From Bythopirellula polymerisocia (GTDB lineage Bacteria; Planctomycetota; Planctomycetia; Pirellulales; Lacipirellulaceae), in assembly GCF_007860015.1 (NCBI RefSeq), contig NZ_SJPS01000007.1, positions 248,001 to 312,000 on the forward strand: a stretch of 64,000 bases of DNA, written 5' to 3'. The notes below the pieces were generated by a model. The model searched no databases and was not told where the DNA came from. It saw only the letters and a program-made list of their open reading frames with translations. Positions within the stretch are counted from its first letter, which is position 1. Each line of letters begins with the position of its first letter. Of this stretch, positions 43,581 to 51,331 are shown one piece after another. The position numbers were made by a program, and so were the translations under genes.

Positions 43581-44354
43581 ATGAACCAATCTCCTCCTAT
43601 TCGAAATGTAGCACTGGCTTTTCTAGCCCACCCCGACGACGCAGAATTTCTATGCGCTGGTACGCTTCTCCGCTTAGTAGAGCACGACTGGGAAATTCAC
43701 ATTGCAACGGCAACCGCTGGTGATTGCGGTTCGATCACGTTGCCGGCAGACCAGATTGCAAAGGTTCGCCGAGGTGAGGCGGCTACTGGCGCTCGCATGC
43801 TTGGGGCTACCTATCACTGTCTGGAAGAAAGCGATGTTAATGTGGTGTTCGACAAAACGGCGAATCGTAAAGTGATCGACTTGTTTCGCCGTATTGCACC
43901 CTCATTAGTGTTCACACATCCCCGACTTGACTACATGTCCGATCACGAGCAAGTTCATCAGTTAGCTCGAAGTGCAGCGTTTGCCTACTCGATTCCCAAT
44001 GCCTCGCCGTTGCCGTTGCTTCCTGGGTCCACGATCCCATGGCTTTATTACTGTGACCCCATCGAGGGATGTGATCCCTATTCAGGAAAAGTTGTGCGTC
44101 CCACGGTACACGTTAATATTACCCAAGTGATGGATCGCAAAAGCGAGATACTTGCATGCCATGCCTCGCAACGCGAATGGCTCCGCGCGCACCATGGAAT
44201 GGATGAGTACATAGAATCAATGAAGCGTCATGGTGCAATGCGCGGCCATCAAGTCGGTATAGAATACGCCGAGTCCTTCTTGCAGCACCAGGGGCATCCG
44301 TTTCCAAGATCTGATATTCTCTCTGAACTGTTTGGAATCAACTACATCCAATAG
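43581..44354 (+). CDS. PIG-L/LmbE family deacetylase
   Basis: A 257-residue zinc-dependent N-deacetylase-like protein. Zinc/catalytic motif AHPDDAEFLCAGTL at about 16-29, ATATAGDCGS, RRGEAATGARMLG and the second metal segment FTHPRLDYMSDHEQVHQLA. Family members remove acetyl from N-acetylglucosamine-type groups; the substrate here is unknown. Stands alone, in the same direction as its neighbours. Confidence 0.92.
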   Translation: MNQSPPIRNVALAFLAHPDDAEFLCAGTLLRLVEHDWEIHIATATAGDCGSITLPADQIAKVRRGEAATGARMLGATYHCLEESDVNVVFDKTANRKVIDLFRRIAPSLVFTHPRLDYMSDHEQVHQLARSAAFAYSIPNASPLPLLPGSTIPWLYYCDPIEGCDPYSGKVVRPTVHVNITQVMDRKSEILACHASQREWLRAHHGMDEYIESMKRHGAMRGHQVGIEYAESFLQHQGHPFPRSDILSELFGINYIQ

Positions 44355-44776
44355 CAATACGAAATAGTAGGATTGCTGCCGAAGGCGAGATGACACAACT
44401 TTGGACGAGCGACTATCCGTTTGGTTTTGAAGCGAATATGTGTAAGTATTATCAGACCAGTGATTGTCGATAAGGAAATCGCATACTTCGACATCAACCC
44501 ACTAGAATACATTTTGCAAAAAGAAAGTTCCTTAAGGAAAACGAAATGACTACACCGAAGAACCCAGGGAGGAGTGAGGTGGGGGAATCTGTTTGGCAAG
44601 CTAGTTGTGCAGGATGGTTCATGGCAAACGAGTAGTTGTAGTGTAATAATCTCAAAAGACCTCTTCCCCCAAATAGAATTTCTGGAGATTTCGATCAGTG
44701 CTGAATAAGATCGATGTGGCACCTGGTCTCTTAGAGGTTCGTCGAAAACTAGTCAGTCAGACTTGAGGTTGGAGCG
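44355..44776. other. Intergenic region before the AraC regulator
   Basis: No gene supported in these 422 bases. TTCCTTAAGGAA at 44528-44539 is a 12-bp palindrome and the only visible regulatory-type signal. Confidence 0.35.
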
Positions 44777-45664
44777 ATGGTATTGGTCGTCGAACACATT
44801 GAACATGCTTCTGAGTCTTTTCGTATGCTCTCCTGGTCGAAGAGCATCTCGAAAGTTGAGGTCATTGGACCACAAAATCGGCGCAGGGTTGTAAAAGGTC
44901 AAGGCGAACATTGGCACGTTCATGCCGAGGCAGAGTTAACCCTGTTTGAGAGTGGCAAGGGGACTCGATTTGTTGGCGACAGCATCCTGCCTGTGGAATC
45001 GCCTGAATTGTTGCTGTTCGGACCCTATGTCCCTCATTACTGGAATTGCATCGGTTCGTCTAGCGGGGTGGCACTGCAGTTTTCCATTGACAAGACACAA
45101 CCTTTGCGTGCAACGCCGGAATGGGATGCGCTATCCCAGACTTTACTGGGCAGCAACCAGGGATTGTTGTTTCCAACCGGGGCCGTCGAAAATGCTCACA
45201 GACTTATCAATGTAATGATCGAGCAAGACCGGCTAGCAAGGCTGGGGAGCTTTTTTCAACTGCTAGAGATGCTCAGTTGCTACCCGGGTAACCCGATCTC
45301 AAGCAAGGCATATAGTGCGGCTGACACGACAAAGCATTTTCCAGCGATTCAAAAAGTCATTCTGGAAGTTCTTAACCGCTACTCTGAGGTTCTAGAATTA
45401 AAAGAAATGGTGGAACTTTCCCAGATGTCAAGAGCTACGTTCTGTCGTGAGTTCAAAAATTACACTGGTAGATCATTCGTCGAATTCTTGAATGAAGTGC
45501 GCATAGACGCCACTTGCCAGAAACTATCAACCAGCAGTGAACCTGTTAGCGATATTGCATTCCAATCAGGCTTCGTTAACTTGTCCCACTTCAATCGCAT
45601 TTTTCGACGTTTAAGAGGACAAAGTCCTCGTGAGTTTCGTACGCAGGCTACCAGCATTGGGTGA
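44777..45664 (+). CDS. AraC-family transcriptional regulator
   Basis: A 295-residue regulator: N-terminal cupin sensor domain (HWHVHAEAELTLFESGKGTRF, split here; ESPELLLFGPYVPHYW) and C-terminal AraC helix-turn-helix pair (LKEMVELSQMSRATFCREFK and VSDIAFQSGFVNLSHFNRIF, ending RGQSPREFR). Likely senses a sugar and controls nearby carbohydrate genes; it lies 270 bp before the PfkB/isomerase operon. Confidence 0.92.
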   Translation: MVLVVEHIEHASESFRMLSWSKSISKVEVIGPQNRRRVVKGQGEHWHVHAEAELTLFESGKGTRFVGDSILPVESPELLLFGPYVPHYWNCIGSSSGVALQFSIDKTQPLRATPEWDALSQTLLGSNQGLLFPTGAVENAHRLINVMIEQDRLARLGSFFQLLEMLSCYPGNPISSKAYSAADTTKHFPAIQKVILEVLNRYSEVLELKEMVELSQMSRATFCREFKNYTGRSFVEFLNEVRIDATCQKLSTSSEPVSDIAFQSGFVNLSHFNRIFRRLRGQSPREFRTQATSIG

Positions 45665-45780
45665 CAATTTGGGTTGTGCTGATAGGTACATTTCCGAATG
45701 CTGTGTAGTGCTTGCTATCGTGGAGAAAGCCTGCTTCCAGTGCATATGCTAACTCCTCCGGGATAAATGGCAGGGATTTG

Positions 45781-45796
45781 TGATACAATAGTATCA
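45781..45796. promoter_or_regulatory. Palindrome TGATAC-AATA-GTATCA, putative operator
   Basis: A perfect 6-4-6 inverted repeat about 140 bases before the kinase/isomerase operon. Size and spacing suit a dimeric repressor or a GntR/LacI-type site. The regulator is not identified; the XylR-type and AraC proteins nearby are candidates. Confidence 0.45.
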
Positions 45797-45933
45797 TTGT
45801 CAAGACGAAACGCGTAGAGGCAGGTTGCCATTAGTTTTACTATGTCTGAGAGAGAAGTGACTCAATTTGGGTAGGTTTTAACGCTGAGATTTGATTCTCC
45901 GCCATCTTATCGTGAAGTTAAAGGGACTGCTTG

Positions 45934-46989
45934 GTGGATGATTCAGACGAATACGATTGCATAGTTTGCGGTTCCTGCGTGGTCGACGTCCTCGTTCGTC
46001 CATTACCACTCCACGATTCCATCGTCGCCGGTCAGCTTTACCATGTAGAACCACTGCAATTGGAGACAGGCGGCGTCGTGAGCAATTCAGGCGCCACATT
46101 TGCCCGCTTGGGAATGAAAGTCGCCGGCTTCAGCTTTATCGGGAATGATGAGTTCGGCAGTTATATACGAACAAGATATGAAAGCCTCGGCATCGACACT
46201 GTAGGATTGACTGTCCATCCAGTTGAGGCTACCAGTACTACAGCCGTATTGATCGATTCCCAGGGAGAGCGCACATTTGCTCATTGCGTAGGTGCGCCTC
46301 GCGAGTTGGACATCAAATGGTTTGAAAAAAACCTGGATCTCTTCCTGCGAGGTCGTTCAGCAGTAATTGGTTACTTTTCTCTAATGCCAAAGTTAGAGGC
46401 CAACCTACCTCAGGTGTTGGAAATGTTGCAGGAAGTAAATTGTTTGACTGTGTTGGAAACCGCTGGCACCGGCGGGACGCTTGAAGAACTCAGCCCATCT
46501 CTGCCTGTAGTCGATGTGTACATTCCTAGTTTCCAAGAAGCATCAAACCAAACCAAGCAGACCAATGCTCGAGAGATTATTAAGGTTTATCGGGATCAAG
46601 GTGCGAAGGGCGTGGTGGGTGTCAAATTGGGCGCGGAAGGTGCTATGGTCAGCCCCTCACCCGAGGAATTTGTTGAGATTGAGGCCGTTAAGCCACCGGG
46701 GGCTGTACTCGACACCACTGGAGCCGGAGATGCTTTCTTGGCAGGATATGTGGCCGGGATGCTAAAGGGTTTAACACCTGCAGATTCAGGACGCTTAGCC
46801 GCAGCTGCAGGCGCATGTTGTGTGACGGGCCTAGGCGCGTCACAGGGCCTTCGAAACTATGCTGAGACGGCCAGCCTGGCTGGGCTCACTAGCGTTTCCG
46901 CCACTAGCGCGGATCAACTTTCAGACTCAGCCGCCCCGAATACTGTAGAGTTCACACTTATGTCCTCAGGAGTTCGTACGAATGAGTGA
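45934..46989 (+). CDS. PfkB-family (ribokinase-like) sugar kinase
   Basis: A 351-residue cytoplasmic kinase. N-terminal CIVCGSCVVDVLVRPLPLHD, substrate-binding GGVVSNSGATFARLGMKVAG and FSFIGNDEFGSYI, and the C-terminal anion-hole/catalytic motif DTTGAGDAFLAGYVAG. Start codon is GTG 45934 (AAAGGG ends 8 bases upstream) or TTG 45931. It overlaps the isomerase gene by 8 bases, so the two enzymes likely act in one sugar pathway: isomerase product phosphorylated by this kinase in place of a usual xylulokinase. Substrate unknown. Confidence 0.88.
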   Translation: MDDSDEYDCIVCGSCVVDVLVRPLPLHDSIVAGQLYHVEPLQLETGGVVSNSGATFARLGMKVAGFSFIGNDEFGSYIRTRYESLGIDTVGLTVHPVEATSTTAVLIDSQGERTFAHCVGAPRELDIKWFEKNLDLFLRGRSAVIGYFSLMPKLEANLPQVLEMLQEVNCLTVLETAGTGGTLEELSPSLPVVDVYIPSFQEASNQTKQTNAREIIKVYRDQGAKGVVGVKLGAEGAMVSPSPEEFVEIEAVKPPGAVLDTTGAGDAFLAGYVAGMLKGLTPADSGRLAAAAGACCVTGLGASQGLRNYAETASLAGLTSVSATSADQLSDSAAPNTVEFTLMSSGVRTNE

Positions 46990-48016
46990 GTCGTACCGGT
47001 TTTCATTTGGTCCGTGGAATATTCATGGCGGGGCTGATCCTTTCGGCCCTGCTACACGCAATGAAATTGCGTTTGCCGAAAAACTCAAGTCTTATCAAGA
47101 GCTTGGCTTCGAAGGCGTTCAGTTGCATGACGATGATGCAGTACCGAACTTAGCCAATAAGTCTGCCACCGAGATCTCTGCCGAAGCAAGGCAACTCAAA
47201 TCTTTTCTAGCCGACAACGGCTTGGTTCCCGAGTTTGTCGCCCCTCGATTGTGGGAAGATCCTCACGGAATCGACGGCGGTTTTACTGCCAACGATCCAA
47301 ATTGTCGGAAGTGGGCATTGGACCGCAGCAAACGTGCCATCGACATCGCGAACGACCTGGGGGTCAATCTTCTGGTGCTATGGTGTGCCCGGGAAGGCAC
47401 TTATATACGTGAAGCAAAATGTGCTCGCACTGCCTACGCGAGGCTATTGGAAGCTGTAAATTCGCTACTCGAATACGACTCTAAGATTCGGATTGCTATC
47501 GAGCCGAAACCGAATGAACCTGTGGACCAAGCATATCTGCCGACAATCGGTCACGCATTGGCCTTAGCAGGGCAAACCGACGATCCTCTACGAGTAGGTG
47601 GACTTATTGAAACTGCCCACGCGCAACTCACGGGACTTGATCCCTCAGATGAGATGGCATTTGCATTGCAGATGGACAAGCTATGGAGTGTTCATTTGAA
47701 CGATCAGAACGGGCTTAAATTCGACCAGGACAAGACGTTTGGCAGTGTGAATCTTCGGGCAGCGTTCAATCAGGTGCGTGTCTTGGAGGAAGCTGGGTAC
47801 GCTCGTACAGGTCGTTTTGTTGGACTGGACGTTAAGGCGATGCGCACCCAATCACAGGATAAGGCACACCTTCATTTGGCCAATAGCAAACAGGTTTTCC
47901 TGAGACTTGTTGAAAAATCACGTAGTCTACCTCTCAACGTGGTCGAAGACTGTGTTAAACGTCGAGACTACGAATCGCTTGAGATGGTAGTCCTCAACCA
48001 TTTGATGAGTGGCTGA
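46982..48016 (+). CDS. Xylose isomerase-family enzyme with a changed metal ligand
   Basis: A 344-residue TIM-barrel enzyme that aligns well with the short (Streptomyces-type) xylose isomerases: LHDDDAVP (catalytic His 49), GGFTANDPNCRKWAL, LWCAREG, IEPKPNEP (Glu174, Lys176), IETAHAQ (Glu210, His213), FDQDKTFG (Asp248, Asp250) and GLDVKAMRT (Asp283). The position equal to metal ligand Asp245 of the Streptomyces enzyme is His238 (WSVHLNDQNG, where the usual sequence is FHIDLNGQNG). Aldose-ketose isomerisation is expected, but the substrate may not be xylose. AGGAG sits 9 bases before the ATG, inside the kinase gene. Confidence 0.88.
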   Translation: MSESYRFSFGPWNIHGGADPFGPATRNEIAFAEKLKSYQELGFEGVQLHDDDAVPNLANKSATEISAEARQLKSFLADNGLVPEFVAPRLWEDPHGIDGGFTANDPNCRKWALDRSKRAIDIANDLGVNLLVLWCAREGTYIREAKCARTAYARLLEAVNSLLEYDSKIRIAIEPKPNEPVDQAYLPTIGHALALAGQTDDPLRVGGLIETAHAQLTGLDPSDEMAFALQMDKLWSVHLNDQNGLKFDQDKTFGSVNLRAAFNQVRVLEEAGYARTGRFVGLDVKAMRTQSQDKAHLHLANSKQVFLRLVEKSRSLPLNVVEDCVKRRDYESLEMVVLNHLMSG

Positions 48017-48139
48017 GCAATCAGTTAAGAGATTTCGACTACAACATATGCGTCTGAAAATGGAGGACTCGCAAGTCCTTGGTTTAAGTCGGATGCTAGA
48101 CAGCCTGCTCCAACGGGAGAGCGCCTAAAAGTCGCTTCA

Positions 48140-48187
48140 AACAAGAGGATTTCATAACTTACGATATCTCGTATGACTCCTCTTGTT
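48140..48187. repeat. Imperfect inverted repeat after the isomerase gene
   Basis: AACAAGAGGA (48140-48149) pairs with TCCTCTTGTT (48178-48187), with an inner TCATA/TATGA pair. It lies 120 bases after the isomerase stop and just before a pseudogene. It may terminate the operon, though no T-run follows. Confidence 0.45.
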
Positions 48188-48207
48188 ATGATTCAACGAA
48201 TCGGAGA

Positions 48208-48970
48208 TTGATTGTGGCGGCTTTTGACCGGCGGTTGTTTCTTGGTAGTTCTTTAGGAGCTGCCCTGGGTTCGACCGGACCCTCAAGCAAAGCCGAAACT
48301 CTCACCAACAGCCCTAGCGAACAGATCCACATTGCCCTCATTGGATTGATCAAGATTTCTCTTTGTGGGGATTCCCAACGGCCAACCATTTGATCAACTG
48401 GTGAGTTCATCGGGAATACAGGCATGGCTTGATTGCAGAAAACGGAACTCATTAATTGGATGCGTCAAGCTGGTTGCTGGGTAATCGCAGTCCAGAAAGA
48501 GTGTGTGGTCTTGGGGTAACTTAGTATCGCGACGATCGTGAAACATACGACGTATGCACTACGGAGTACTTGTTCGATGGCGATGTCATCGTTCGTTTCA
48601 GCCAAGAGTTCCATCAAGACTTCAACTTCCAATGGAGCTGCGGAGAACTTCTACTCGGCAGAGTGAGGTGCCTTGCGTATCACGGCTGAACAAGAATTAG
48701 TTCACTATGATAAATCGAGACTCGCTTGGAAAAATTCCATCGAAGAAATCCTCGAAGAATTCTAAATCGCTGGCGCTACGAGCCAAAAAGACGAAATGAC
48801 CAAGGCGGAGGGAGATCGTCCAAGCGGTGGGTTGCGTACGTTCAGTTACTTTAACGAAATGCGAATTGTCCTTGACTTTATTCGCAATAGTCGCCAGCCA
48901 TTGTGTACTGCCGAAATTGGCTACAATTCGATTTGCTTATACCTTATTGGGCGAAGAAGTTCAGTATGCT
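48208..48970 (+). pseudogene. Decayed Gfo/Idh/MocA oxidoreductase with Tat signal
   Basis: Three separate plus-strand pieces in different frames read like one family. First, from GTG 48214: a Tat-type start (DRRLFLGSSLGAALGSTG) and the beginning of a Rossmann fold (IHIALIGL), ended by a stop at 48393. Second, 48531-48689: ETYDVCTTEYLFDGDVIVRF then FNFQWSCGELLLG. Third, from about 48848: MRIVLDFIRNSRQPLCTAEI then GYNSICLY, like the usual C-terminus FLDCVRSRKQP...AEVGHRS. Much of the middle (the family is normally about 430 residues) is missing. It cannot be functional as written. Confidence 0.65.
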
Positions 48971-49097
48971 AATGAATATCGCGAGTTTGACGAGTAAACT
49001 TTCGTATAGTAAATAGTGTGTTCCATCAGATATCATTTTCTTAGTGGAAAGTGAGCACGAAGCTAACCTGCTGGCAGTTGGTGGAGGAAGGAGTGCG

Positions 49098-51326
49098 ATG
49101 AGTAATCACAATAGACGCACATTCGTAGTCACGAGTCTGTCGGGACTGTCGCTTAGCTTGCTTACGGGCTTTAAGCGATTAACCCGAACTGCTGCTGAAT
49201 TCGCTCGTCCTCAGGCTAGCCTTAACGGCTCTGATTTCTCCTTCATTCATTTCTCCGACACGCATATTAATCCTCGCACCCCTGGGCAACTGCAAAACGA
49301 GGATAGTCGAAGTGTTGAAACATTGGAGTGGCTTGCACGGTGTAGCAGTGAACCAGTTGTCCAGAAACCTTATTCGATTACAACGGGCATGCCGGCTTTC
49401 GCTATCCACACGGGCGATGTGATGGAATATGGACCAGTCGGGTATGCTTGGCAAGATTTCGAAAAAGCCATAGCAAGTATGGCTTGTCCGGTTAGCCTTG
49501 TGCCCGGGAATCACGACAACACTTGGGGAGAAATCAACCATCTTTTGAGGAAAACATACGGAGACGATTCCTATTCGTTTGACTTTGGAGGTTGTCACTT
49601 TATTTGCATTAACTCCTCAGGGCTATTAGATCCCCTCCCAAGTTTGGATCGCCGTACTCTCGATTGGGTGGCCGCTGATTTGGCGGCGGTACCAGACAGT
49701 ACTCCCCTGCTTATTGCTATGCATCATCCACTCTCGGGCGACGCTGGTTATGCCAGCGAATACGACAAAATTCGGTTATGGAAATTGCTCGTCGGTCGGC
49801 GTGTGGCACTAATTATGGATGGTCACTGGCACACAGTTCATTGCCAGCAGTGGCAAGGAATCGACCGAGTGAACGGAGGTGCGACCTTTGGCATACACAC
49901 AGGCTACAACACCGTAACTTTGAAAGATGGTATTCTGCGAGTAATGTTTCGCTACGAGAAAGAGTCCGACGAGAGACCCCAGCTTGTGCCGCTTCTAGAA
50001 AAACCACTTAAGGACTTGGCTTCCTTGGCAGACTTCCCTCTACGTGTGCCGACGGAAACCGATACAGGTGGTCAACTGCGTGTTCACGTTCCTAAGTCGC
50101 CTCATTCAGTTAGCATGCGAGTCTGGATCGATAGTGACATAGAGAACGCTCAGTATCTCCGTGAAGCATCGGACTTCCACATATTCGCACTCGATACTGA
50201 GAAAATCTGTCGGGGTTGGCATTTCGTATCGGCACGTGTCCGAGAGTCGGGCAAACGTGCCGTGACGACTGCAGAGAGATTTAAACTGCTTCCGGGACAG
50301 GATGCTTCGTATCAAGTTTACGAAACCAATGTGGGCGCTGGTGTAAAGACGCGGCCGCTAGTGAATGAGGATCTTATATCGCTCGCTAACACATCAGGTC
50401 GCGTCTTCGGTTTGTCGCGCAGCCTTGAAAAGAAATGGACGTATGATACGGAAAGCCAAGTCGTGCATAGCCTTTCGGAGATCGGCGAACGTATCCTAGT
50501 AGGAGATATCGCCGGAAAAGTGCATTGCTTGAATTCAGCTGATGGAAAAAAGACCTGGAAAGCTTCGCTTCCTAATCCCCTTTATGCCGCCGCGGCAATA
50601 CATGGGGCCCTCGCAATTTTTGCGGACGGCGCTGGCTGGCTCCATGCGATTAATCACAAAGATGGCCAAATTCAGTGGTCTAGTCAGCTAACTAACTATG
50701 GTTTTGAATCTAAGCCACTTCTTGTTGAAGGACAATTAATTGCGGGCTGCTGGGATGGCTTTATCTACTCAGTAGATTGCGATTCTGGGAGAACGCTTTG
50801 GAAAACGTGGTCTCCCAAAGGGCACCAGGATGTCAAGAGTCGCTACTACGGGGCAGCGGATAGTCCTATCGTTGCTTGCGGAGGATCTCTTTTCGCTTGC
50901 GACCGAGGCTGGGTGCTCGGAAGGTTTACGTTGAATGGTGAATTTCAAGAAGTTATTCAGGAGAATATTACGTCGATCACCGCAAGTAATGTCGATCAAT
51001 CCTTGTACGCTAAGAGTCTCAATAATTATTTAACGCGATTAGATAGTGCGTGCACACCTATCTGGGAGGTTGAAGTACCTACTGGACGCGTGCCAAATCA
51101 ACCGGTTGAATTTGACGGGCGAGTGGCGATTCTCTCCGACACAGGAATCCTGACTATTCTCGACTCCGATTCCGGCCAGCAATTGTTCCAGTATTCGATT
51201 AGTCCCAGGCTTTATTGTCTCTCAGGAATTGGCACTGACAGTAAATCAGCTATTGTCTCAGCAGACATGGATGGCACTGTGACGTCTCTAGAACGAAAGG
51301 ACGTCTTGGAACCTGTGCACTCTTAG
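49098..51326 (+). CDS. Exported calcineurin-like phosphoesterase fused to a PQQ-type beta-propeller
   Basis: A 742-residue protein. Tat signal (NHNRRTFVVTSLSGLSLSLL), then a metallophosphoesterase domain with all five metal motifs: FSDTHIN, HTGDVMEYG, VPGNHDN, AMHHPLSG and MDGHWHTVH. After a beta linker, residues about 430-735 form a PQQ/WD40-like propeller (KVHCLNSADGKKTWKASL, WLHAINHKDGQIQWSSQL, FIYSVDCDSGRTLWKTW). GGAAGGAG precedes the ATG 49098 by about six bases; an upstream in-frame start at 49044 would add 18 residues before the Tat motif. Substrate unknown. Its stop is 5 bp from the converging hydrolase gene. Confidence 0.88.
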   Translation: MSNHNRRTFVVTSLSGLSLSLLTGFKRLTRTAAEFARPQASLNGSDFSFIHFSDTHINPRTPGQLQNEDSRSVETLEWLARCSSEPVVQKPYSITTGMPAFAIHTGDVMEYGPVGYAWQDFEKAIASMACPVSLVPGNHDNTWGEINHLLRKTYGDDSYSFDFGGCHFICINSSGLLDPLPSLDRRTLDWVAADLAAVPDSTPLLIAMHHPLSGDAGYASEYDKIRLWKLLVGRRVALIMDGHWHTVHCQQWQGIDRVNGGATFGIHTGYNTVTLKDGILRVMFRYEKESDERPQLVPLLEKPLKDLASLADFPLRVPTETDTGGQLRVHVPKSPHSVSMRVWIDSDIENAQYLREASDFHIFALDTEKICRGWHFVSARVRESGKRAVTTAERFKLLPGQDASYQVYETNVGAGVKTRPLVNEDLISLANTSGRVFGLSRSLEKKWTYDTESQVVHSLSEIGERILVGDIAGKVHCLNSADGKKTWKASLPNPLYAAAAIHGALAIFADGAGWLHAINHKDGQIQWSSQLTNYGFESKPLLVEGQLIAGCWDGFIYSVDCDSGRTLWKTWSPKGHQDVKSRYYGAADSPIVACGGSLFACDRGWVLGRFTLNGEFQEVIQENITSITASNVDQSLYAKSLNNYLTRLDSACTPIWEVEVPTGRVPNQPVEFDGRVAILSDTGILTILDSDSGQQLFQYSISPRLYCLSGIGTDSKSAIVSADMDGTVTSLERKDVLEPVHS

Positions 51327-51331
51327 CTTCA

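Noticed and set aside
44342..44722. 126-codon minus-strand frame in the gap before the AraC gene
   Set aside because: Composition unlike a real protein, no domain, no ribosome site, and it starts inside the 3' end of another gene.
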